The translations under genes were made by a program, and so were the position numbers. This document shows, one piece after another, positions 54,693 to 62,916 of a stretch of 64,000 bases of DNA. The stretch comes from an uncultured Gemmiger sp. (lineage in GTDB: Bacteria; Bacillota; Clostridia; Oscillospirales; Ruminococcaceae), in NCBI GenBank assembly GCA_947631565.1, contig CANRLV010000002.1, forward strand, positions 1-64,000. Direction: 5' to 3'. How positions within the stretch are numbered: the stretch's first letter is position 1; every line of letters starts with the position of its first letter. The notes under the pieces are model-generated. The model was not told where the DNA came from and made no database searches. It was given only the letters and a program-made list of their open reading frames with translations.

Positions 54693-54965
54693 ATGAACTT
54701 GCGGGAACTGGGCGAGAAGGACGTGATCCAACTGAAAAGCGGCGAAAACCTGGGCCGCATCGACGATATGACCTTCGATGCGGACACCGCGCACATCGAC
54801 GCCGTGATCCTGCGCGGGCGGCGCCGGCTGTTTGGCCTGCTGGGCTGTGACGAGGACCTTGTCATCCCCTGGGCGGCGCTCAAGAGCATCGGCGCCGATG
54901 TGGTGATGGCGGATATCGACGTGCCGCCGCCGGCACCGCGCCGCCGGCGCCGCTGGCTGCTGTAG
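54693..54965 (+). CDS. YlmC/YmxH family PRC-barrel sporulation protein
   Basis: MNLRELGEKDVIQLKSGENLGRIDDMTFD...LFGLLGCDEDLVIPWAALKSIGADVV. Confidence 0.88.
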   Translation: MNLRELGEKDVIQLKSGENLGRIDDMTFDADTAHIDAVILRGRRRLFGLLGCDEDLVIPWAALKSIGADVVMADIDVPPPAPRRRRRWLL

Positions 54966-55095
54966 ATGCCGGGCCGCCCCGCTGCCGGGGCGGCATTTTG
55001 CATTTTTATCCGCCCGTTTCTGCAAGGAAACAGTGGATTTTTTGCCGGTATGTGCTATAATCAAACATAGTATGGCGCACAGGGAGGCAGGGGAG

Positions 55096-55479
55096 ATGGC
55101 GAAACCGTTCTCCAAGCCGCCGCGCATGGCGCTTTGGGCCACGATGGCGGCCGCCGCGGCCATTGCGGCGGGTGCACTCGTCTGCTTTGCCCCGCGCTGG
55201 CAGCCCGACCGGGTGCTGCACACCGACCCTTTGCCGGACCCGGCCGGCGCCGTGCAGACCGCGGCGGAGCCCATCGACATCAACACGGCCGATGCGGCGG
55301 CGCTGACCGCGCTGCCCGGCATCGGCGAAGCTAAGGCGCAGGCCATCATCGACTACCGCACCGCGAACGGTCCCTTTGCGGCGTTGGAGGAGCTGGAGCA
55401 GGTATCCGGCATCTCGGACCGCATGGTGGAAGGCTGGCAGGGCCTGGCCGTGGCCGGGCCGACCGATAAGGAGGCATAA
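55096..55479 (+). CDS. ComEA-like helix-hairpin-helix DNA-binding protein
   Basis: TM then IDINTADAAALTALPGIGEAKAQAIIDYRTANGPFAALEELEQVSGI. Confidence 0.9.
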   Translation: MAKPFSKPPRMALWATMAAAAAIAAGALVCFAPRWQPDRVLHTDPLPDPAGAVQTAAEPIDINTADAAALTALPGIGEAKAQAIIDYRTANGPFAALEELEQVSGISDRMVEGWQGLAVAGPTDKEA

Positions 55480-55482
55480 AAC

Positions 55483-57759
55483 GTGCCCAAACCCGAAAAG
55501 ACCGAGAGCATCTACATCAACCGCGAGCTGAGCTGGCTGGATTTCAACAGCCGCGTGCTGGCCCTGGCCAAGGATAAGAACATCCCGCTGGGCGAGCAGC
55601 TTCGCTTTGCCGCCATCTACGGCAGCAATCTTGACGAGTTTTTCATGGTCCGCGTCGGCTCGCTCTATGACCAGACGCTGCTCAAGAACGCCAAGCCGGA
55701 CAACGTGACCGGCATGACCCCGGCCGCCCAGCTGGCAGCTATCGCGGCGCGGGTGGCCCAGCTGCAGGGCAAGTGCGACAAATACTGCGCGAACCTCGTG
55801 CAGGCGCTGGCGGCGCAGGGCTACCGCAAGGTGGATTTCGAGCATCTGGGCAACAAGCAGGAGCGCTTTTGGAAGACCTGGTTCCAAAAGGAAATTTTGC
55901 CGGTCTTGAGCCCGCAGATCGTCGACGCGCGCCACCCGTTCCCGTTTTTGAACAACAAGCAGATCTATTTTATCGTCCAGCTGTATTCCAAGGCGGACGG
56001 CAGCCATTTTGGCATCATCCCCGTCAGCCCTGCCTTTGAGCGCGTTCTGTGCGTGAAGAACGCGGGCAAGGAGGGCGAGGCGCCCGTCACCCAGTATGCT
56101 TTTGTCGAGGAGCTCATTGCCCACTATGCGGCCAGCGTGTTCGCCAAGCGCACGGTACAGCGATCCTGCCTGTTCCGCGTGACCCGCAACGCCGACATCA
56201 CGGTGGACGAGGGCCTGCTGGACCATGACATCGACTTCCGCGATGCGATGACCGAGCTGCTCAAAAAGCGGCGCAAGCTGGCAGCAGTGCGCCTGCAGTT
56301 CTGGCCGGAGGCCCCGCAGGAGATCGTCAAATTCCTGCGCGACAAGCTGCTGGTCCCGCCCGAGCGCTGCTTTACCCAGTCGGCGCCGCTGGACATGGGC
56401 TGCCTGATGAAGCTGGCCGCCCGCATCGCGGCCGAGGACCGCCCTGACCTGTTTTACCCGGCGGCCCGCCCGCTGCCGGCCCCGGCGCACTACCGGTTGT
56501 ATGAGGAAGCGCAGCGCCGCGACATCCTGCTGGCCTACCCCTACCAGAGCATCCGCCCCTTTATCCGTATGCTGATGCACGCCGGCGTCGACCCCGATGT
56601 GGTGTCGATAAAAATGACGCTGTACCGCATTGCCAGTGATTCCCAGATCGTGCAGGCGCTCATCAACGCGGCCGAGAACGGCAAGCAGGTCGTGGTCATG
56701 GTGGAGCTGCGCGCCCGCTTTGACGAGCAGAACAACATCGACTGGTCCAAGCAGCTCGAGGACGCCGGCTGCACGGTGTTCTACGGCTTTGATGAGTATA
56801 AGGTCCACTCCAAGCTGACCCTCATCACCAGCAAACGTGATGGCAAGTATTATTACTTGACACAAATCGGTACCGGCAACTACAACGAGAAGACGAGCGA
56901 GCAGTATTCCGACCTGTCCTTCATCACGGCCCGGCAGGACATCGGCGAGGAGGCCAACGCCATCTTCAACCATATGGCGATGCAGCACCTGCCCGGCGAG
57001 GAGGCCGACACCCTGCTCGTGGCGCCGCTGCATTTCCGCAGCGTGCTGCTGGAGGAGATGGATGCCCAGATCGCCCGCGCCGCCGAGGGGCTGCCCGCGC
57101 ACATCATCCTCAAAAACAACTCCATCAACGACCCCGTCGTCATTGAAAAGATACGCGCCGCCAGCTGTGCGGGGGTCCGTGTGGACATGATCGTGCGCGG
57201 CATCTGCTGCCTGCGTGCCGGTGTGCCGGGTCAGACCGAGAACGTGCACATCCGCAGCCTGGTCGGGCGATATCTCGAGCACGCGCGCATCTACTGCTTC
57301 GGCGACGGTGAAGCCATGCGTATTTACATCGCCTCCGGCGACTTTTTGACCCGCAACACCGAGCGCCGGGTCGAGGTCGGCGTGCGCATCGACGACAAGC
57401 ACATCGCCAAACAGCTGCGCGATATCCTGGAGATGCAGCTGTGCGATACCGTCAACGCCCGCGAGATGCAGCCCGGCGGTACCTACACCAAGGTCAAGAG
57501 CAGCGGCGCGCCGGTGGACAGCCAGATGGCGATGTACGCCTATTTCCGCGACGGCTGGGCCACGGCCCCCGCACCGGCGCCCAAAAAGGCGCCGAGCCCC
57601 AAGGCGGCCCCAAAGCCGAAAAAGCCCGCCCCGGCGGCCGGGCAGGGGAGTGGCAGTCCGGCATCCAAGCCGGTATCTGCCCAGCGGCAGGCCAGGGTAA
57701 CGGTCCGCACCCGCCGCCCGGCCTGGCTGCGCGCCCTGCTGGGCCGCACCAAACGTTGA
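55483..57759 (+). CDS. ppk1: Polyphosphate kinase 1 with basic Pro/Lys/Ala-rich C-terminal tail
   Basis: YINRELSWLDFNSRVL; GSNLDEFFMVRVG; THAGVDPDVVSIKMTLYR-like MLMHAGVDPDVVSIKMTLYR; VHSKLTLITSKRDGKYYYLTQIGTGNYNEKTS; GTG start. Confidence 0.96.
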   Translation: MPKPEKTESIYINRELSWLDFNSRVLALAKDKNIPLGEQLRFAAIYGSNLDEFFMVRVGSLYDQTLLKNAKPDNVTGMTPAAQLAAIAARVAQLQGKCDKYCANLVQALAAQGYRKVDFEHLGNKQERFWKTWFQKEILPVLSPQIVDARHPFPFLNNKQIYFIVQLYSKADGSHFGIIPVSPAFERVLCVKNAGKEGEAPVTQYAFVEELIAHYAASVFAKRTVQRSCLFRVTRNADITVDEGLLDHDIDFRDAMTELLKKRRKLAAVRLQFWPEAPQEIVKFLRDKLLVPPERCFTQSAPLDMGCLMKLAARIAAEDRPDLFYPAARPLPAPAHYRLYEEAQRRDILLAYPYQSIRPFIRMLMHAGVDPDVVSIKMTLYRIASDSQIVQALINAAENGKQVVVMVELRARFDEQNNIDWSKQLEDAGCTVFYGFDEYKVHSKLTLITSKRDGKYYYLTQIGTGNYNEKTSEQYSDLSFITARQDIGEEANAIFNHMAMQHLPGEEADTLLVAPLHFRSVLLEEMDAQIARAAEGLPAHIILKNNSINDPVVIEKIRAASCAGVRVDMIVRGICCLRAGVPGQTENVHIRSLVGRYLEHARIYCFGDGEAMRIYIASGDFLTRNTERRVEVGVRIDDKHIAKQLRDILEMQLCDTVNAREMQPGGTYTKVKSSGAPVDSQMAMYAYFRDGWATAPAPAPKKAPSPKAAPKPKKPAPAAGQGSGSPASKPVSAQRQARVTVRTRRPAWLRALLGRTKR

Positions 57760-57780
57760 ATGCCCTAAGGAGGTACCACG

Positions 57781-58158
57781 ATGAAAAGCTGTGTTCTGAC
57801 CGCCAATTATGAGTGCGACGCCGCCAAGGTGTGGCTGTACCTGACCAACCCCGTGCTCAACCATTGGCGCACCGACATCACCGAGACCGAGATCGACCCC
57901 GAGGGCGTGCGGCGCACCGACACCCACAAGGACGGCAGCAAGACCCAGATCACCTATACCCGCAGGGAAAAACCGCGCGCCGTCAGCTGCACGTTCAGCC
58001 ACGGGCGGCAGACCGGCACCTTCACGGCCATTTTGCTGGGCGGGCAGGGGAACGCGAGCCTGGAATGCACGTTCGAGATCGATGGCCTTGGTATGTTCGA
58101 CAAGGCCCACAAGCACCTGCAGCCCGTGCTGGATATGCTGGAAAAGGCGCTGGCGTAA
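57781..58158 (+). CDS. SRPBCC (START-like) domain protein
   Basis: 125 aa; DAAKVWLYLTNPVLNHWRTDITETEIDPEGV..; START-like fold pattern. Confidence 0.6.
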   Translation: MKSCVLTANYECDAAKVWLYLTNPVLNHWRTDITETEIDPEGVRRTDTHKDGSKTQITYTRREKPRAVSCTFSHGRQTGTFTAILLGGQGNASLECTFEIDGLGMFDKAHKHLQPVLDMLEKALA

Positions 58159-58166
58159 GCCGGCAC

Positions 58167-58195
58167 TTGACAAAACGCCTGCCAGCCGTTACAAT
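58167..58195 (+). promoter_or_regulatory. Sigma-A promoter of T-box/tyrS
   Basis: TTGACA (58167-58172) - 17 bp - TACAAT (58190-58195). Confidence 0.8.
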
Positions 58196-58204
58196 AGCAG
58201 CAGT

Positions 58205-58510
58205 CAAATGCGAAGAAGGGAACCAGTACCCTTTCCATGCGCAAGCCTCAGAGAGGCCCCGGTCGGTGCAAGGGGCTGGCGGCGCGAAGGGCGAATACAT
58301 CCCCGAGCAGCAGGCTGAACCCCGGGTCCCTGGGATCGCGGGCAGTAGGCTGTGCCGTGCGCGCACGTTACAGCGCTTTGGGTATCGGATGGCAGTACAA
58401 GCCGCCTGTACCCGCAAAGGCCTGCTTTGCCGTGAGGCACGGGCGAACAGAGGTGGTACCGCGTATTTTCGCCCTCTGCCAAATCTCGCATTTGGCGGGG
58501 GCGTTTTGCT
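58205..58510 (+). ncRNA. T-box leader riboswitch, predicted Tyr specifier
   Basis: Conserved AGGTGGTACCGCG (58451-58463); specifier-loop GAATAC with TAC at 58296-58298; terminator CGCCCTCTGCCAAAT..ATTTGGCGGGGGCG-TTTT; upstream of tyrS. Confidence 0.92.
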
Positions 58511-58542
58511 TTGCCCTTGCCGCCCACACAAGGAGGAAACAC

Positions 58543-59763
58543 ATGACCCTGTACGACGAACTGGTGGCCCGCGGGCTGATCGCCCAGGTGACCGACGAGC
58601 CCGAGATCAAGGAGCTCATCAACAACGGCAAGGCGACGTTTTACATCGGCTTTGACTGCACGGCCGACAGCCTGACCGCCGGCCACTTTATGGCCCTGAC
58701 GCTGATGAAGCGGATGCAGCAGGCCGGCAACACGCCCATCGCCCTGATCGGCGGCGGCACCACGATGATCGGCGACCCTTCCGGCCGCACCGATATGCGC
58801 AAGATGCTCACGCGGGAGGACATCGACCACAACGCCGAGTGCTTCAAGCGCCAGATGGAGCGTTTTATTGATTTCGGCCCCGGCAAGGCCATCATGCTCA
58901 ACAATGCCGACTGGCTGCTGGACCTCAATTATGTCGAGCTGCTGCGCGAGGTGGGGGCCTGCTTCAGCGTCAACAATATGCTGCGCGCCGAATGCTACAA
59001 AAACCGTATGGAGCGCGGGCTGTCCTTCCTGGAATTCAACTACATGATCATGCAGAGCTATGACTTCTACCACATGTTCCAGACCCACGGCTGCAATATG
59101 CAGTGCGGCGGCGACGATCAGTGGAGCAATATGCTGGGCGGCACCGAGCTCATCCGCCGCAAGCTGGGCAAGGACGCCTATGCCTTTACCATCACGCTGC
59201 TGACCGATTCCCAAGGCAACAAGATGGGCAAGACTGCCGGCAACGCCGTCTGGCTGGACCCCAACAAGACGAGCCCCTTTGACTTTTACCAGTACTGGCG
59301 CAACGTCGGCGACGCCGATGTGCTCAAGTGCATCCGTATGCTGACCTTCCTGCCGCTGGAGGAGATCGACGCCATGGCCGGCTGGCAGGGCGAGCAGCTC
59401 AACAAGGCCAAGGAGATCCTGGCCTATGAGCTGACGAGCCTTGTGCACGGCAAGGCCGAGGCCGACAAGGCACAGCAGACGGCGCGCGGCCTGTTTGGCG
59501 GCGCCGCGGCGCACGAGAATATGCCCGCCACCGTGCTGGACCGGGCCCTTGTCAGGGACGGCAAGGTCGGCCTGCTGGCGGCGATGGTGGCCGCGGGGCT
59601 GTGTGCCTCCAACGGCGAGGCCCGGCGCCTGGTGCAGCAGGGCGGCATTTTGCTGGACGGCGAGAAGGTCACCGACCCGGCCGCGGCCCTGACCGTCGAG
59701 ACGCTGCAGAAGGGCGTCGTCATCAAAAAAGGCAAGAAGGTCTACCATAAGGTGAGCCTGTAA
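58543..59763 (+). CDS. tyrS: Tyrosyl-tRNA synthetase
   Basis: YIGFDCTADSLTAGHFMAL; GGDDQWSNMLGG; KMGKT motif; C-terminal S4 domain. Confidence 0.97.
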   Translation: MTLYDELVARGLIAQVTDEPEIKELINNGKATFYIGFDCTADSLTAGHFMALTLMKRMQQAGNTPIALIGGGTTMIGDPSGRTDMRKMLTREDIDHNAECFKRQMERFIDFGPGKAIMLNNADWLLDLNYVELLREVGACFSVNNMLRAECYKNRMERGLSFLEFNYMIMQSYDFYHMFQTHGCNMQCGGDDQWSNMLGGTELIRRKLGKDAYAFTITLLTDSQGNKMGKTAGNAVWLDPNKTSPFDFYQYWRNVGDADVLKCIRMLTFLPLEEIDAMAGWQGEQLNKAKEILAYELTSLVHGKAEADKAQQTARGLFGGAAAHENMPATVLDRALVRDGKVGLLAAMVAAGLCASNGEARRLVQQGGILLDGEKVTDPAAALTVETLQKGVVIKKGKKVYHKVSL

Positions 59764-59774
59764 AAACAAAAATC

Positions 59775-59817
59775 GCCGGCGGCGGTCCGATAGCAGGGAC
59801 TGCCGTCGGCCTTTTTG
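59775..59817 (+). terminator. Terminator after tyrS
   Basis: GCCGGCGGCGGTCC-gatagcag-GGACTGCCGTCGGC-CTTTTTG. Confidence 0.8.
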
Positions 59818-59828
59818 TGCCCTGGCGC

Positions 59829-59857
59829 TTGCCTGACCGCAAAATATGGGATATAAT
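59829..59857 (+). promoter_or_regulatory. Sigma-A promoter of radA
   Basis: TTGCCT (59829-59834) - 17 bp - TATAAT (59852-59857). Confidence 0.6.
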
Positions 59858-59888
59858 AAAGAAAAAACCGGCGGAGTGGGGGAGAGAT

Positions 59889-61292
59889 ATGCCCAAAGAA
59901 AAGCTCAAGACCATCTATGTGTGCACCCAGTGCGGCGAGACCAGCCCGCGCTGGCTGGGGCGCTGCCCGTCCTGCGGCGCGTGGAACACGATGGCCGAGG
60001 ACGTGGTGGCGGAGCCGGCCAAGCCCTCCGCCGGCGGCGCCAGGACCGCCGTGCGCACGCCGGGGCAGACAAGCCTGCAGCCACTCAAGCTCAAAAACAT
60101 CTCGACGACCGAGGAAAAGAGCCGCATCGTCACCGGCATCCAGGAGCTGGACCGGGTGCTGGGCGGCGGTATCGTGCTGGGCAGCGTCATCCTCATCGGC
60201 GGCGAGCCGGGCATCGGCAAGTCGACCATCCTTTTGCAGCTGTGCGGCGAGGTCTCGGGCCGCCGCAGCGTGCTCTATGTGACGGGCGAGGAATCGGTGC
60301 GGCAGATCAAGCTGCGCGCGCTGCGCCTCGGCGTGCCGCAGGAGAATATTTCGCTGGTGGCAGACGGCGACGTCGATGAGATTTGCGGCCTGATCGAACA
60401 GACCAAGCCCGGGCTGGTGGTCATCGATTCCATCCAGACCATGCGCTGCACCGACATCGCCTCCTCGTCCGGTACGGTCAGCCAGGTCAAGGAGAGCACC
60501 TCGCGCTTTCTGGCAGTGGCAAAAAGCCTTGAGATACCGATTTTTATCGTCGGCCATGTGAACAAGGACGGCGCCATTGCCGGGCCCAAGGTGATGGAAC
60601 ACATCGTTGACACCGTGCTCTATTTTGAGGGCGACAAGACCCTGCCGTACCGCGTGCTGCGCGCGGTCAAGAACCGCTACGGCTCCACCAACGAGATCGG
60701 TATGTTCGACATGACCGGCAAGGGCCTTGAACAGATCGACAACCCCAGCCAGGTCATGCTGGAGGGGCGGCCGGTGGGCATCAGCGGTACCTGCGTCGCC
60801 TGCGTGATGGAGGGCACCCGCCCGGTGCTGAGCGAGGTGCAGGCCCTGGCCGGCAAGACGGCGGCCCCGGCGCCGCGGCGCACGGCCAGCGGCTTTGACT
60901 ACAACCGTATGTACCTGCTGCTGGCCGTGCTGGAACGCCGGGCCGGGTACGATTTCTCCGGCCGGGACGTGTACGTCAACATCGTCGGCGGCCTGCGCCT
61001 GGACGAGACCGCCTGCGACCTGCCGGTGTGCCTTGCGATGGCCTCCAGCCTGCTCGATCTGCCCATCGACGAAAAGACGGTGGCCATCGGGGAGGTGGGC
61101 CTGGGCGGCGAGATCCGCAGCGTGCCGCACCTGGAGACGCGCCTGCGCGAGGCTCAGCGCGTCGGCTTTACCGCCGCCATCGTGCCCAGGCACAACCTCA
61201 AGCTGCTGGAGGCGCGGGAATTTGCCGGTTTAAAGCTGATTGGCGTATCCTACCTGCGCGAGGCCGTCAACGCCATCAAACTCAAACAGTAA
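59889..61292 (+). CDS. radA: DNA repair protein RadA
   Basis: CTQCGETSPRWLGRCPSCGAWNT zinc finger; GGEPGIGKSTILLQL; KNRYGSTNEIGMFDM. Confidence 0.97.
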   Translation: MPKEKLKTIYVCTQCGETSPRWLGRCPSCGAWNTMAEDVVAEPAKPSAGGARTAVRTPGQTSLQPLKLKNISTTEEKSRIVTGIQELDRVLGGGIVLGSVILIGGEPGIGKSTILLQLCGEVSGRRSVLYVTGEESVRQIKLRALRLGVPQENISLVADGDVDEICGLIEQTKPGLVVIDSIQTMRCTDIASSSGTVSQVKESTSRFLAVAKSLEIPIFIVGHVNKDGAIAGPKVMEHIVDTVLYFEGDKTLPYRVLRAVKNRYGSTNEIGMFDMTGKGLEQIDNPSQVMLEGRPVGISGTCVACVMEGTRPVLSEVQALAGKTAAPAPRRTASGFDYNRMYLLLAVLERRAGYDFSGRDVYVNIVGGLRLDETACDLPVCLAMASSLLDLPIDEKTVAIGEVGLGGEIRSVPHLETRLREAQRVGFTAAIVPRHNLKLLEAREFAGLKLIGVSYLREAVNAIKLKQ

Positions 61293-61307
61293 GGGAGGGT
61301 CCATACC

Positions 61308-62234
61308 ATGGTCAAACGTCTGCTGGACTGCACCGCCGCCGAGCTGGCCGCCTACACCAAGCCCCAGCTGCTCGAAGCCATCCGTGGCTGCGAGGGGCGC
61401 GTGCTGGCTGCCGAGAGCATCGGCACGCTGACGCCGCTTTTGGGCGACGTCACCAACGCCGAGTTTGCCGCCGCGCTCGGGGCCGACATCCTGCTGCTCA
61501 ATATGTTTGACGTGATAACGCCAAATATACAGGGCCTGCCGCCGTGCGCGGCGGAAGACACCGTGCGGGCGCTCAAGCGCCTGACCGGGCGCGCGGTGGG
61601 CATCAACCTCGAGCCGGTGGATCCGGATTACGCCAAAAACAACGACGGTACGCTGTGGCAGCTCTCACAGGGGCGGCTGGCAACGGCCGGGAACGCCCGG
61701 CGCGCCGCCGCCATGGGCGTGGACCTGGTACTGCTGACCGGCAACCCCGGCAACGGCGTGACCAACGATGCCATCCTGGCCAGCCTGCGCGCGATGCGCG
61801 CCGCGGTGGGGGAGGGACTGCTGCTGGCGGCCGGCAAGATGCACGCCGCCGGCATCGTATCGGCGACCGGTGCGCCGCTGCTGACGCCGCAGGAGGTGGA
61901 CGCCTTTGCCGATGCCGGCGCTGATATCATCCTGCTGCCGGCGCCCGGCACCGTGCCCGGCATGACGTTGGCGGCTGCCCAGACGCTGGTGGAGGCCGCG
62001 CACCGCCGCGGCAAGCTGGGGATGACCGCCATCGGTACCTCACAGGAGGGGGCGGACGCCGACACCGTGCGCCGCATCGCGCTGATGAGCAAGATGGCCG
62101 GAGCGGACATCCACCACATCGGCGATACCGGTATGCCGGGCATGGCCTGGCCGGAAAACATCCTGGCGTACTCCATTGCCATCCGCGGCCGCCGCCATAC
62201 CTACCGCACGATGGCCCGCAGCATCAACCGTTGA
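61308..62234 (+). CDS. Conserved protein of unknown function (TIM-barrel-like; DUF7916-type, often misnamed HAD-like)
   Basis: FAAALGADILLLNMFDVITPNIQGLP, GVDLVLLTGNPGNGVTNDAI, ADIHHIGDTGMPGMAWPENILAYSIAIRG. Confidence 0.6.
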   Translation: MVKRLLDCTAAELAAYTKPQLLEAIRGCEGRVLAAESIGTLTPLLGDVTNAEFAAALGADILLLNMFDVITPNIQGLPPCAAEDTVRALKRLTGRAVGINLEPVDPDYAKNNDGTLWQLSQGRLATAGNARRAAAMGVDLVLLTGNPGNGVTNDAILASLRAMRAAVGEGLLLAAGKMHAAGIVSATGAPLLTPQEVDAFADAGADIILLPAPGTVPGMTLAAAQTLVEAAHRRGKLGMTAIGTSQEGADADTVRRIALMSKMAGADIHHIGDTGMPGMAWPENILAYSIAIRGRRHTYRTMARSINR

Positions 62235-62417
62235 GTGCGCCTGCCGTGCGGCGGCAAAAGTCTGTTAAAGGCCGCGGGGGACTGCCGACAAGGACGGCGC
62301 GCCGCAGACCGTTGGCCCGGGCGATACGCTGCCGGTAAAGCATTTTTCTCCGCGCAGTCTTGACAGGGAAGCCCGTGCCGTGCAGCCCGTGCTGTGTTAT
62401 GGATTTCCGTATACATA

Positions 62418-62445
62418 ATTTCGCTAAAGATAAGTTTAGCGAAAT
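62418..62445. repeat. Perfect 28-bp inverted repeat with dif-like 11-6-11 architecture
   Basis: ATTTCGCTAAA-GATAAG-TTTAGCGAAAT. Confidence 0.85.
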
Positions 62446-62885
62446 ATAGGGGAGGGCAAAGGGCCTTGTTTTGCGGCGTTCCGGGGGCCTCGGCGTGCTC
62501 CGGCTGCCGCGCTCTGGCAGCGGGCGCATATATTACCATATAAATAAGTGACCTTATGGGGCACATTGGTTTTTGCAGCAGCGCTTTCCTTTGCCCGCAA
62601 GTTCGAATGGCTTATGCATCGATGCCAATACGGATCTCTTGCCTTATGATTGGCCGGTACGCTGCCGTACGGTTGTCAGTAGCATCGATGGCAGCCTCGG
62701 TGTATTTGTTCCTGCAGCGGGCTGCCGTGCAGCTGTACGCGGCTGGTTCGGTAATATATACTTGCCGAGACAGGCAGTTGGCTGGCTATGTTTCGCGGTC
62801 GACCAATGACTTGGTTTCCTGCCGCAAAGGTGTCCAGTTTACACGCTGACAGGCAAAACCGCGGCAAGGCAGTCCGCCACGCGCA

Positions 62886-62896
62886 ATTTCGCTAAA
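62886..62896 (+). repeat. Third copy of the 11-bp arm in the recombinase 5' leader
   Basis: ATTTCGCTAAA identical to left arm at 62418-62428. Confidence 0.8.
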
Positions 62897-62916
62897 TTTT
62901 GTTGGAGGGTCCCCCT

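Noticed and set aside
55006-58173. 1055-aa minus-strand ORF antisense to comEA/ppk1
   Set aside because: Covers PPK1 in antisense; no domain motifs.
62573-62809. 78-aa ORF between the dif-like site and the recombinase as a new gene
   Set aside because: No RBS and no recognisable motif; insufficient support for a coding call.
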